33,372 nt of DNA. Source: Deltaproteobacteria bacterium (GTDB taxonomy: Bacteria; Desulfobacterota; Desulfobacteria; Desulfobacterales; C00003060). Shown piece after piece: positions 8,032 to 19,206 of this stretch. The number at the start of each line of letters is the position of its first letter. Positions within the stretch are counted from its first letter, which is position 1. Location: the NCBI GenBank assembly GCA_019309815.1, contig JAFDFO010000001.1:1-33372 (forward strand), in the 5' to 3' direction. Position numbers and translations under genes: made by a program. Below the pieces are notes generated by a model that saw only the letters and a program-made list of their open reading frames with translations, did not search any database and was not told the DNA's origin.

Positions 8032-8876
8032 GGTCTCCTCCTTGCTGCCATGCAGCCACGCCGATCAGGCTCAGGTCCCGGGTGGAATTGCGTATCAAGC
8101 GCATGATCTTGCCTGGTCGAATTGAAGCTCCCCGCAGTCCCGCCATAGCGGGACAGGGAATGTTCTGCTCGACGGCAGTGCCTCGCAGCGACTGTGAGGA
8201 ATTCTGCCATTCTTAGATTGCTTGCATCCCTTGCTCCGCACGGGTATGCAAACTTGAATAACAGCAGTTGGTTACTCAGGCGCTCGCTATTGCAGTTCAA
8301 GAAAACCCCATAGATAGGGCTTGCAATACTCAGGCTATGATATTAAACAACCCAAATCAATGAATAAAAAACCCCCACCGAACCGGAAGAAGCCCATTCT
8401 TACGCGTCCAGTGGAGGCTTGTTGAGCAAGGAAAACCGAAGGCGGCACCCCCCGCTCAGGTTCTCCTGTATCAAGACTGGCCAAAATGGTCAACAGGAAA
8501 CTCAAACCCTGATCCACCGCCTGTCAAGTTTGCCGGAGATTCGCGGCGGTGGGTGCGCCGACGTACTAAGGTACTTCAAGTGCCCACCAACAAAGAAGAT
8601 CCGGTGAAATCGGCAGACCCGAAGGGGCAAAAAAACGAAGGAAAGAATAGCCTAGCAACTAACTCGGCAAGGTGACAGATTTCGACGGCCCTGCTCTGAG
8701 ATAACCCGTTGCAATGATGTCGATTATTGTTGGTCCGTCGTTTTTTTTGGCGGTGGATTTGGGCAAACAGCCCCCGATTCAGGCACTGCTCGCCAAGCGG
8801 GACTTGCCCGACTGGCAGTTGAGCTTGCGATGTGTCCGGGAACCGGGGAAGATGAAGTATAGGAGGCAATGAACCC
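8032..8876. other. 845-base divergent intergenic region, no convincing gene
   Basis: This gap lies between pyrE (minus) and the TolC-like gene (plus). It holds the dispersed structured repeat at 8124-8297. It also has a possible stem at 8548-8588 (GGTGGG pairing with CCCACC around an inner GTAC..GTAC), a T8 run near 8740 and the ribosome binding site AGGAGG at 8861-8866. A 52-codon ORF at 8714-8872 ends on the TolC ribosome binding site but has low-complexity content and I do not call it. The other ORFs listed here are not protein-like. Confidence 0.6.
8124..8297 (+). repeat. Dispersed structured repeat, copy A (174 bp)
   Basis: This matches 32383-32572 in the same orientation. Shared blocks include TGTTCTGC, CGGCAGTGC(C/T)TCGCAGCGAC, TGCCATT and the right end GCGCT(G/C)GCTATTGC(A/G)GTT. 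Copy A has a left hairpin GTCCCGC-cata-GCGGGAC. Copy B has a different sequence there that also folds (CCAGC-aa-GCTGG), so the hairpin is kept while its bases differ. GGCAG pairs with CTGCC in the middle of both. It has no terminal inverted repeats and no coding capacity. The flanks are ..AATT and CAAG.., matching the ..ATATT / CAAAG.. flanks of copy B. Confidence 0.75.
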
Positions 8877-10226
8877 ATGCAACACCACACCACACATAGA
8901 AAAAAGCCAGATTACTTGCGGATAACCCTCTCGCTTCTTGTTGTGGTTTTGGCGGGATCCCCCTGGCTTTGCCGGGCCGAAGAACCCCCGCCAAACTTCA
9001 CCCTGCAATCGAGCATTCAGCACGCCCTCGAGCACAGCACCCAAGTTCTCTCGGCAATAGAGGGTGTGGGAGCTGCCGAGGCTAACAAGAAGAAGCAGTT
9101 CACGGAGTTCCTTCCAAAGCTGAGCGCCGATTATACGTACAGGCGTGCAGATGGAGAGACCACACTTAACGGCTTTGTTATTAACCCGGAAGACTTATAT
9201 GAGTTCACCGCAACAGCCAGGCAGCCCATTTTTTCGGGCTTTTCCAGGTTGACCCAGTACAATATCTCCACTCTAGGTCTTGATATAGCTGAACTTGTTG
9301 AACAGGAAACCCGCCAGGACCTTATTTTGCAGGTCAAGACAGCATACTTCGAAGTCCTTCAGAAGGAAAAACTCGAGAAAGTGGCTCAACAGGCCGTAAC
9401 CCAGTTGCAGGCACAGAGCAAGGTTTCCAGAAACTTCTATGAAGTGGGGATGGTACCCAAGAACGATTTCCTCCAGGCTCAGGTAGAGCTGGCTAATACC
9501 CAGCAGGATCTCGTGGTTGCACAAAACAATGTTCAGCTCGCAAGGTCGCGTTTTAACACCGTCCTGAGGCGTCCCGTTGATGCCACTTTCACCATAGAAG
9601 ATGTCTTGACCTACGAGGTTTTCACCCGAACCTATGAAGACTGTGTGGAAACTGCCATGGAACAAAGGACCGAAATGAAGGTTGCAGACCTGGAAGTAGA
9701 AACTGCGGAGAAAGAGGTGAGATTGACGAAATCAGATTACTATCCATCAATAGATCTTCTGGCAAACTACTACAAGAGGGGCGAAGACTTTGCGTTGGAC
9801 GGAGGAGAGGGGATCCTCAAAGAAGAAGAGTGGGATGTTATGGCCGTTGCATCGTGGACCTTCTGGGAATGGGGAAAGACACGCTATGGTGCCCAGGAAA
9901 AAGTGAGGCGCGGGAATCAGGCAAAGCTTAACAGGACTAGCGTTGAGGACAATATCCGCCAACAAGTCAAAGGGGCCTACCTCACGGTGAAGGCAGCAGA
10001 AAACGCGGTGACAACGGTGGAAAAGGCGGTGGAACAAGCCACGGAAAACTACAGGATGAACGAGGAACGATACAAAGAACAGATCGCAACATCAACCGAC
10101 ATGCTCATCGCTCAAACCCTTCTAACCCAGACACAGAACAACTATTACAATGCCTTGAGTGCCTTCAACGTTGCAAAAGCAGGGCTCCACAGGGCAATGG
10201 GACTCGAGGTGCTCACTCAGCCTTAG
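8877..10226 (+). CDS. TolC-family outer-membrane efflux protein
   Basis: This 449-residue protein has a cleavable signal peptide (ITLSLLVVVLAGSPWLCRAEE) and two outer-membrane-efflux repeats. These are rich in long amphipathic helices (LEKVAQQAVTQLQAQSKVSRNFYEVG and KAAENAVTTVEKAVEQATENYRMNEERYKEQ). The paired EVGMVPKNDFLQAQVELANTQQDL and EQIATSTDMLIAQTLLTQTQNNY segments are the hallmark of TolC-like trimers. It would form the outer-membrane channel of a type I secretion or RND efflux complex. No membrane-fusion or inner-membrane partner is next to it, so the transported substrate is open. AGGAGG lies 10 bases before the ATG. A terminator-like hairpin follows the stop. Confidence 0.9.
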   Translation: MQHHTTHRKKPDYLRITLSLLVVVLAGSPWLCRAEEPPPNFTLQSSIQHALEHSTQVLSAIEGVGAAEANKKKQFTEFLPKLSADYTYRRADGETTLNGFVINPEDLYEFTATARQPIFSGFSRLTQYNISTLGLDIAELVEQETRQDLILQVKTAYFEVLQKEKLEKVAQQAVTQLQAQSKVSRNFYEVGMVPKNDFLQAQVELANTQQDLVVAQNNVQLARSRFNTVLRRPVDATFTIEDVLTYEVFTRTYEDCVETAMEQRTEMKVADLEVETAEKEVRLTKSDYYPSIDLLANYYKRGEDFALDGGEGILKEEEWDVMAVASWTFWEWGKTRYGAQEKVRRGNQAKLNRTSVEDNIRQQVKGAYLTVKAAENAVTTVEKAVEQATENYRMNEERYKEQIATSTDMLIAQTLLTQTQNNYYNALSAFNVAKAGLHRAMGLEVLTQP

Positions 10227-10230
10227 GGAC

Positions 10231-10256
10231 AAAGGTTTCGCCTCGTGAAACTTTTT
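10231..10256 (+). terminator. Probable intrinsic terminator after the TolC-like gene
   Basis: AAAGGTTTC and GAAACTTT can pair with one bulged G around a short loop, and the 3' arm runs into TTTTT. It begins 5 bases after the stop codon, in the right place to end the transcript. Confidence 0.6.
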
Positions 10257-10300
10257 GTTCTGCAGACGGGCAAGTTGAAAAACCGGGTTTAATGGCAACG

Positions 10301-10327
10301 AAGATTGTAATCTTTGGGTTTTTTTGG
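10301..10327 (+). terminator. Weak terminator-like hairpin
   Basis: AAGAT-tgta-ATCTT is followed by TGGG and then a T-run. The stem is short and AT-rich. It may be a backup terminator between the TolC-like gene and ctpA. Confidence 0.3.
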
Positions 10328-10480
10328 TATATTTATTGCTTGTAAATATTGAACTTGTAGCGCATCGCGACAGAATTCGTTTGGGTCGAGATGGTTCCTG
10401 TAAGACCCCCCACCAATAGGCGGTGGCTGAATACACGCAGTAGAGTGCAAGGACTTCACGAATTCGGCCAAGGAGGCACT

Positions 10481-11839
10481 GTGGCAAAATTGATCAGAAG
10501 ACACAAGGCAATTGTTGGATTGTTGCTTATTGCTTTCCCCATCCTTTGGTTGGGGGTCAGTGGCGTCCGCCAACATCTTTTGGCCGGTACGGACCAGACC
10601 TACGAGGAGCTTAAGGTGTTCAGTGATGTTCTGGATATCATTGAAAAGAACTATGTAGATCCGGTGGAGTCAAAGGAGCTTATCAGAGGAGCAATCCAAG
10701 GCATGATAAACTCTATTGATCCTCATTCTGCATACCTCCTCCCCGATGCCTACAAAGACCTGCAGATAGAGACCAAGGGAGAATTCAGCGGCATAGGTAT
10801 TGTGATTACCATGCAAGACAAAATGATCACAGTCATCTCTCCAATTGAGGGAACCCCAGCCTATAAAGCCGGGGTCAAGGCTGGAGACAGGATCATCAAG
10901 GTAGATGGCGAAGAGACCAAGGCAATGATGCTGTGGGAAGCCGTTAAGAAGATGCGCGGAAAGAAAGGCACCGAGGTTGTGATTACTGTCTGGCGCAAGG
11001 GAGTAGCCGAACCTATTGATTTCACTCTTATGCGCGACATCATTCCGCTTGAGAGTGTTCGGGCGCATCTGCTCAAACCTGGCTATGGCTATGTCCGGAT
11101 TACTAACTTCAGAGAAAAGACCGGGCTAGACGTGATGGCAGCTTTGCAGAAGCTGGAACAGGACAAAGAGCCTCTGAAAGGGTTGATACTGGACCTTCGC
11201 GACAACCCAGGAGGGCTTCTGGATCAAGCTATCGAGGTGGCAGACATCTTTCTTGATACCGGACAGATTGTTTCTATCAAGGGACGGCGGGAGGCCCATT
11301 CCAAGACCTACATGGCCCGCAAGAACAAGGTTAAGCGTCCATATCCTATTGTGCTGCTGACAAATGGGGGAAGTGCAAGCGCAGCAGAGATCGTAGCCGG
11401 GGCCTTGCAGGACCATGGCCGTTGTGTGGTGCTGGGAACGACCTCGTTTGGAAAAGGCTCGGTTCAAACGGTTGAGCCCCTACGAGACGGCTCAGGCCTA
11501 AAGCTTACCATTGCCAGATACTACACGCCGAACGGCAACGCCATTCAGGCCAGTGGGATTGTTCCAGATGTAGTGGTGGAGCGTAGAGACCTCTCCCCAA
11601 GCGACGACCCAACACACCCGCGAATGAAGGAAAAGGATCTCAAAAACCATATATTGGCTGATCCGTCGGAGGATATGCCCCAGGATGTGAAAGAGAAGAT
11701 TCTGGACATGCGCGGTGTGAAGGTGCCTGGTGAAGGCGCGTCCGACGTGGTGAAGCGCCTCGTTGAGGAGGACAATCAGGTTCAGCGAGCACTTGATATT
11801 CTTACCAGCTGGCAAATATTGTCAAAGATGTCGAAGTGA
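10481..11839 (+). CDS. ctpA: C-terminal processing protease (S41 family, CtpA/Prc-like)
   Basis: This periplasmic S41 serine protease has an N-terminal signal or anchor helix (AIVGLLLIAFPILWLGVSG), then the YVDPVESKELIRGAIQGMINSIDPHSAYL lead-in. A PDZ domain follows (EFSGIGIVITMQDKMITVI..GVKAGDRIIKVDG), and then the catalytic region. The Ser/Lys dyad is visible: serine in NGGSASAAEIVAGAL and lysine in TTSFGKGSVQT. It cleaves proteins at or near their C-terminus. The track starts at 10391, but I chose GTG at 10481 (452 aa) because AGGAGG sits just before it and the signal helix then lies at the N-terminus. A GC-rich hairpin begins just after the stop. Confidence 0.92.
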   Translation: MAKLIRRHKAIVGLLLIAFPILWLGVSGVRQHLLAGTDQTYEELKVFSDVLDIIEKNYVDPVESKELIRGAIQGMINSIDPHSAYLLPDAYKDLQIETKGEFSGIGIVITMQDKMITVISPIEGTPAYKAGVKAGDRIIKVDGEETKAMMLWEAVKKMRGKKGTEVVITVWRKGVAEPIDFTLMRDIIPLESVRAHLLKPGYGYVRITNFREKTGLDVMAALQKLEQDKEPLKGLILDLRDNPGGLLDQAIEVADIFLDTGQIVSIKGRREAHSKTYMARKNKVKRPYPIVLLTNGGSASAAEIVAGALQDHGRCVVLGTTSFGKGSVQTVEPLRDGSGLKLTIARYYTPNGNAIQASGIVPDVVVERRDLSPSDDPTHPRMKEKDLKNHILADPSEDMPQDVKEKILDMRGVKVPGEGASDVVKRLVEEDNQVQRALDILTSWQILSKMSK

Positions 11840-11843
11840 CGCC

Positions 11844-11863
11844 CCCCGCGGCAAGCCGCGGGG
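11844..11863 (+). repeat. GC-rich REP-like hairpin after ctpA
   Basis: CCCCGCGG-CAAG-CCGCGGGG is a perfect 8-bp stem with a 4-base loop, starting 5 bases after the ctpA stop. There is no T-run, so it is not a standard terminator. It may stabilise the 3' end of the message. The CAAG loop resembles the loop of the hairpin in repeat copy B (CCAGC-aa-GCTGG), so it may belong to the same kind of hairpin. Confidence 0.5.
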
Positions 11864-12143
11864 AGGGTCTGCAAAGGATTTGGCTAAACAAGCATACTTG
11901 TCGGTTGATCCCGGGCCCGGCCACTAGACACGGATTTGCCCTGGCAGGCTCCCCCCACAAGAACCCCCGCCTCGTCCCAACCCTGCACCTGTCCCCGCAA
12001 GAACCCCTCGGACTGGTGAAGCATCTCTGCGCGGGTTCGTTGTTGGTTTCTCGGCCCGGCCTATGGGCCCCAAATTGCTTTCCTCAAGCGAATTTGTTAT
12101 GCTTTTCCAGCGGTTTTTTCCGTGAACCAAAGATCCTTATCGC

Positions 12144-12179
12144 GTGCCCGCGAGTAATCCTGACCAACTCGGCGGGCAC
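12144..12179 (+). promoter_or_regulatory. Strong hairpin in the thiC leader
   Basis: GTGCCCGC-GAG pairs with CTC-G-GCGGGCAC, giving 11 bp with one bulged G and a 13-base loop. It ends 18 bases before the thiC ATG and just before the weak ribosome binding site GAGG at 12187-12190. It could control translation or be a terminator relic. The wider gap (11864-12197) is C-rich with no gene. I could not find the conserved TPP-riboswitch blocks (CTGAGA, and the GAACCTGATC-type segment). Confidence 0.45.
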
Positions 12180-12197
12180 TAGAAACGAGGCAATTTC

Positions 12198-13481
12198 ATG
12201 ACCCAGTTGGAGCAGGCTCGCGCGGGAACCATCACCGAGGCCGTGCAACTTGTGGCACAAGCGGAGTGTGTGGAGCCGGACGTGCTCTCCGCCCGCGTGG
12301 CCGAAGGAACGGTGGTTATCCCTTTGAACAAAAGGAACACCGGCATCCGGCCCGTGGGCATTGGCAAGGGCCTAACCATCAAGGTCAATGCCAATATCGG
12401 CACCTCAGGAGATCAGGCCGACCCCGAGGAAGAACTAAAGAAGCTCCGGGTGGCTATCGACGCCAAGGCGGATACCATTATGGATTTGAGCACCGGGGGA
12501 GACATCACACGGTTACGCCGGGCTGTGATGGAAAACTCCACGGTTCCGGTTGGTACAGTTCCAATCTATCAAGCCGCAGTAGAAGCCGTCAGAAGCAATG
12601 GGGGCATCATACACATGACCCCGGACCTCGTCTTTAGCGCGGTAGAAGACCACGCCCGTGATGGGGTAGACTTCATGACCATCCATGCCGGGGTTACCCT
12701 GGCTGCCCTTGAACAGCTTCGCTCCCAGGGGCGAACCACGGACATCGTCAGCAGGGGGGGTGCGTTTCTGGCAACCTGGATGCTATACCACAAGGCTGAA
12801 AACCCCCTCTATGAGCAATATGAAAGACTTCTTTCTATTGCCAGAGAGTATGACATAACCCTTAGCCTGGGAGATGGTCTGCGACCCGGATGTCTGGCCG
12901 ATGCCACAGATCGCGCCCAAATCCACGAGCTTCTTACGTTGGGAGAATTGGCACAGAGGGCGAGCGATGCAGGCGTTCAGGTAATGATAGAGGGGCCGGG
13001 TCATGTCCCCCTTGATCAGGTAGAGGCGCAGGTGGTCCTGCAAAAGAGGTTGTGCAACGGGGCCCCTTTTTATGTACTAGGGCCCCTAGTCACCGACATC
13101 GCCGCTGGCCACGATCACATTGCGTGTGCCATTGGAGGGGCGGTCGCCGGAATGGCCGGAGCAGACTTCCTTTGTTATGTTACGCCCTCTGAACACTTGA
13201 AGTTACCGTCTGTAGACGATGTTAGAGAGGGTGTTATAGCGGCAAGGATAGCAGCTCATGCGGCAGACATAGCGCGGGGGCTTGAGCGCGCAATAAATAC
13301 GGATAAAGAGATGTCAAAGGCGCGGAAGGGCTTGGACTGGGACAAACAAATATCCCTTTCCATCGACCCGGTAAAAGCAAAAGCATATCGTTCAAGCAGC
13401 CAGCCTAGTTCGAACGACGTCTGTACGATGTGTGGAGGTTTCTGTGCAATTAAGATTATCAAAGACTATTTTGACTCTTAA
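12198..13481 (+). CDS. thiC: Phosphomethylpyrimidine synthase ThiC, short anaerobe-type (BzaF paralogue possible)
   Basis: This 427-residue radical SAM enzyme converts aminoimidazole ribotide to the thiamine pyrimidine. Visible family blocks are KVNANIGTSGD, TIMDLSTGGDI, FMTIHAGVTL, IVSRGGAFLATWML, SLGDGLRPGCLADATD and VQVMIEGPGHVPL. The C-terminal cluster motif CTMCGGFC is the CX2CX3C form, against CX2CX4C in long ThiC. It lacks the N-terminal domain of the ~600-aa proteobacterial enzyme, as expected for the short form of anaerobes. BzaF, the paralogue that makes 5-hydroxybenzimidazole for cobamides, is similar in size and motif, so function should be confirmed by phylogeny. No other thi or bza genes are adjacent. 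The ribosome binding site is weak (GAGG). Confidence 0.85.
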   Translation: MTQLEQARAGTITEAVQLVAQAECVEPDVLSARVAEGTVVIPLNKRNTGIRPVGIGKGLTIKVNANIGTSGDQADPEEELKKLRVAIDAKADTIMDLSTGGDITRLRRAVMENSTVPVGTVPIYQAAVEAVRSNGGIIHMTPDLVFSAVEDHARDGVDFMTIHAGVTLAALEQLRSQGRTTDIVSRGGAFLATWMLYHKAENPLYEQYERLLSIAREYDITLSLGDGLRPGCLADATDRAQIHELLTLGELAQRASDAGVQVMIEGPGHVPLDQVEAQVVLQKRLCNGAPFYVLGPLVTDIAAGHDHIACAIGGAVAGMAGADFLCYVTPSEHLKLPSVDDVREGVIAARIAAHAADIARGLERAINTDKEMSKARKGLDWDKQISLSIDPVKAKAYRSSSQPSSNDVCTMCGGFCAIKIIKDYFDS

Positions 13482-13566
13482 GCTTTGGTGAAATGGAATA
13501 AACTCGCCGTCCAAAGATTTTAGTAATATACCTCCCTCTCTTCTTCTTTTTTTTGTCTATATTTGT

Positions 13567-13603
13567 GTTGATATTTTTCTGATAATTCATTAGTTTATCA
13601 ACA
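13567..13603. other. Inverted DnaA-box-like pair in AT-rich gap
   Basis: TGTTGATA (13567-13574) and TATCAACA (13596-13603) form an inverted repeat separated by 21 AT-rich bases. The right arm is part of TTATCAACA, one base from the DnaA box TTATCCACA. The gap 13482-13778 is strongly AT-rich and lies directly upstream of dnaN, a usual place for a bacterial origin. With only two imperfect boxes this is a weak origin candidate. An operator is equally possible. Confidence 0.35.
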
Positions 13604-13699
13604 AGTCAACAATATGTCCTTTTGGGGATTTTTTCTTGCGGGTTTATTGACATAAACGTGCCAATGTTTTCTTTTTATTTCAATATATTATTGTGGTTT

Positions 13700-13728
13700 T
13701 TGACATAACAAACATGTCTTATTATTAT
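13700..13728 (+). promoter_or_regulatory. Sigma-70-type promoter for dnaN-gyrB
   Basis: TTGACA (13700-13705), a 17-base spacer and TATTAT (13723-13728) match the -35 and -10 consensus closely. The start would be about 44 bases before the dnaN ATG, which has AAGGAG at good spacing. No other promoter this close to consensus was noticed between thiC and dnaN. Confidence 0.7.
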
Positions 13729-13778
13729 GATTATCCTTTGAAAAATAAATATTAATAAAACAACCAAAGGAGTTACCT

Positions 13779-17299
<3,521 letters not shown>

Positions 17300-17355
17300 C
17301 GCCCCGACAGAGGGGGCCTTTTGGCTTCATGCCTTTAGCCGGGGTCTGGGTTGCA

Positions 17356-18090
17356 ATGAAAGTAATCTCCATAGAAGCCAGGGACCTATCCGATGCATGG
17401 TTCCAATGTGTCTACGAGATTCTGGACAAGGGGCACGAGTACGTCATCGATCATGGCAGCTACGCAGGACAGAAACGCTTGGAGTTTGACTATGTGACGG
17501 TTCACATCAGGTATCCTGGTGTGCGGCCCCTGATCCCGGATATTCCGGCGTCTCTGGGAATACCGAATCCGGTTGCCGATGGATATGTTGAAGAGTACCT
17601 TCCATATCTCATGACTCCGGCCAAGCAGCCGAACGAGGACTATACTTATGGAGAGCGCCTTGCCGGTTGGGCATATCTTGTCTCGGGGGACGGGCAGACA
17701 CCAACAGCCGACACATTGAAGGAGAAGGTTGCGGCGCATGTGGTTAATCAGATTCAGGAAGTTATCGAAATGTACAAGACGAAGGGGTATGGAACGAATC
17801 AAGCTGCGATGAGCGTTTCTGCTCCGTCGGATGTTTTGCTCGGAGACCCACCCTGCCTGCGCCACATCGATACACGTATCCGCTACGGGAAACTCCACTT
17901 CATGGTCTATTTCAGGTCGTGGGATTTGTGGAATGGATTTCCGGCCAACCTGGGCGGCATTCAGCTCCTTAAGGAGTATATGGCAGGAGAGATAGGAGTT
18001 GAAGACGGTGAAATCGTTGCGGCCAGTAAAGGACTTCACCTCTACGATTATGTCTGGGAGCTGGCCCAGCTCCGCACCATGCGGACCTGA
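17356..18090 (+). CDS. Thymidylate synthase, short archaeal-like form
   Basis: This 244-residue protein methylates dUMP to dTMP using methylene-tetrahydrofolate. The likely catalytic cysteine is in DPPCLRHIDTRI. The substrate-binding segment FRSWDLWNGFPANLGGIQLL corresponds to the family's RSxD..G.P.N block, and the C-terminal GEIVAASKGLHLYDY matches the SxxLHLYD motif. It is shorter than typical bacterial ThyA (about 264 aa) and looks like the archaeal-type enzymes. ATG at 17356 gives the usual MKVISIEARD start; ATG at 17329 would add nine residues and has a GAGGGGG upstream. It follows gyrB by about 56 bases on the same strand, so it may share the dnaN-gyrB transcript. No folate genes are adjacent. 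Confidence 0.82.
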   Translation: MKVISIEARDLSDAWFQCVYEILDKGHEYVIDHGSYAGQKRLEFDYVTVHIRYPGVRPLIPDIPASLGIPNPVADGYVEEYLPYLMTPAKQPNEDYTYGERLAGWAYLVSGDGQTPTADTLKEKVAAHVVNQIQEVIEMYKTKGYGTNQAAMSVSAPSDVLLGDPPCLRHIDTRIRYGKLHFMVYFRSWDLWNGFPANLGGIQLLKEYMAGEIGVEDGEIVAASKGLHLYDYVWELAQLRTMRT

Positions 18091-18132
18091 GGGGCCTGGA
18101 AGCCTAATTGTTAAGGATTTCAAAGCGATAGG

Positions 18133-18381
18133 CTAGATGATCACGCGCATCTCGTCGCTTCCCCGTACGACCTTGGTTCCTACGGAGGTTGCACACACGG
18201 CGCACAAATACTCGTACTTATCTCCTTCGGGAAGGACCAGAAGTAAGCGCTTGCGGACAGGAACCGCTTGACCGCATTTGGGGCAGTACAGCTCAACGGC
18301 GTCGAATTCCTTGAACGATTCTACCGAACGAGACTGTCCTGAAGCACGCGGGCGTGGATTTACAAAGAATTTGTGTTGCAT
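18133..18381 (-). CDS. Small zinc-ribbon protein, unknown function
   Basis: This 82-residue protein has two Cys pairs, ELYCPKCGQAVPV and YLCAVCATSVG, spaced like a four-cysteine zinc ribbon. The N-terminus is basic (NPRPRASGQSRS). There is no membrane segment. It is the only minus-strand gene between 8877 and 23947. It converges on the thymidylate synthase gene and diverges from the epimerase gene. The regular Cys spacing and coding-like composition support a real gene, but no role can be assigned. Confidence 0.65.
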   Translation of the reverse strand: MQHKFFVNPRPRASGQSRSVESFKEFDAVELYCPKCGQAVPVRKRLLLVLPEGDKYEYLCAVCATSVGTKVVRGSDEMRVII

Positions 18382-18530
18382 GGCCGTAAGGTCCCAGTGT
18401 TCATAGAGTAAGAAAATATAGTCGTTCGGCTATACATTGTCAACCCGCACACAGTGGGAAACGCGGAGGCAGCGGTAATGGACAACCTTATGGAATTGCA
18501 ATTTTTATCAGAGATTGGAGGGGCGATTGG

Positions 18531-18947
18531 ATGGCACCAAACAAGATCGATCATATCGGGATCGCAGTCATAGACCTTGAATTGGCGAAGGCGTTCTATG
18601 CCGGGTCCCTCGGCCTGAGTGTGGAGCACGAAGAGACGTTGGGGGACATGAAAATCGCTTTTATCCCCGTAGGAGAAGTGAATCTCGAGCTGATCCAGTG
18701 TACTTCGGATAACGGCGTGATTGCCAAATTTATTGCCAAAAAAGGAGAAGGAATTCACCACATTGCATATGCTGTGGAGGATGTGTCCTCCGCCCTTGAA
18801 GCACTCAGGGCTCAAGGGGTGAAACTCGTGGATGAGGCACCGAGAAAGGGTGCGCATGGGACAGAGGTCGCTTTTGTGCATCCGAAGAGCGCCTTTGGTG
18901 TGTTGACTGAGCTTGTAAGCGGGGGGAGAAAAGAGCAAGGGGCTTGA
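18531..18947 (+). CDS. mce: Methylmalonyl-CoA epimerase
   Basis: This 138-residue vicinal-oxygen-chelate protein interconverts (R)- and (S)-methylmalonyl-CoA in propionate and succinate metabolism. The metal ligands are visible in the usual places: His in IDHIGIAV, Glu in VNLELIQ, His in GIHHIAYAVED and Glu in GVLTELV. Length is standard. GGAGGGG precedes the ATG. No mutase or carboxylase genes are adjacent. A glyoxalase I is possible from the fold alone, but the whole-length pattern, including GEVNLELIQCTS and GIHHIAYAVEDV, favours the epimerase. Confidence 0.88.
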   Translation: MAPNKIDHIGIAVIDLELAKAFYAGSLGLSVEHEETLGDMKIAFIPVGEVNLELIQCTSDNGVIAKFIAKKGEGIHHIAYAVEDVSSALEALRAQGVKLVDEAPRKGAHGTEVAFVHPKSAFGVLTELVSGGRKEQGA

Positions 18948-18973
18948 CATAGGTGAATTGATATGCTTAAAAT
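18944..18973 (+). promoter_or_regulatory. Promoter for the rpmH-rnpA group
   Basis: TTGACA (18944-18949) overlaps the mce stop codon. An 18-base spacer leads to TAAAAT (18968-18973). A short stem CGGTG-tttgaag-CACCG follows in the leader, about 60 bases before rpmH. Confidence 0.6.
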
Positions 18974-19056
18974 TTACGTTTCGGTGTTTGAAGCACCGCA
19001 TTCTACAAGAAAGGGAGAGGGAAGCGCCAGATAGTCTGGCACGAAGGTGACTGCAA

Positions 19057-19191
19057 ATGAAACGAACTTATCAGCCGAGTCGAATCAAACGTCGTAGAGA
19101 CCATGGATTCCTGTCAAGGATGTCCACAAAACAAGGGAGACGAATCATCAATCGCCGTCGTGCAAAAGGGAGAAAACGCCTAGCCGTGTAA
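19057..19191 (+). CDS. rpmH: 50S ribosomal protein L34
   Basis: This 44-residue protein is too short for the ORF track. It begins [18 protein letters not shown] and ends [18 protein letters not shown], which is diagnostic of L34, a small, very basic large-subunit protein. AAGGTG lies just upstream at suitable spacing. It opens the conserved rpmH-rnpA-yidD-yidC-jag-mnmE order and has its own likely promoter at 18944-18973. Confidence 0.97.
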   Translation: MKRTYQPSRIKRRRDHGFLSRMSTKQGRRIINRRRAKGRKRLAV

Positions 19192-19206
19192 AGGGTCTGA
19201 GAGTCC

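Noticed and set aside
8714-8872. 52-codon ORF ending on the TolC ribosome binding site
   Set aside because: It contains a T8 run, has no ribosome binding site or recognisable pattern, and overlaps the TolC leader; a gene call is not supported.
11864-12197. TPP or cobalamin riboswitch upstream of thiC
   Set aside because: I searched by eye for the conserved core blocks and could not find them; only a strong simple hairpin is visible.
11836-12201. 121-aa plus-strand ORF between ctpA and thiC
   Set aside because: It is Pro/Arg/Leu-rich from C-rich sequence, runs through the REP-like hairpin and the thiC leader hairpin, and has no ribosome binding site.
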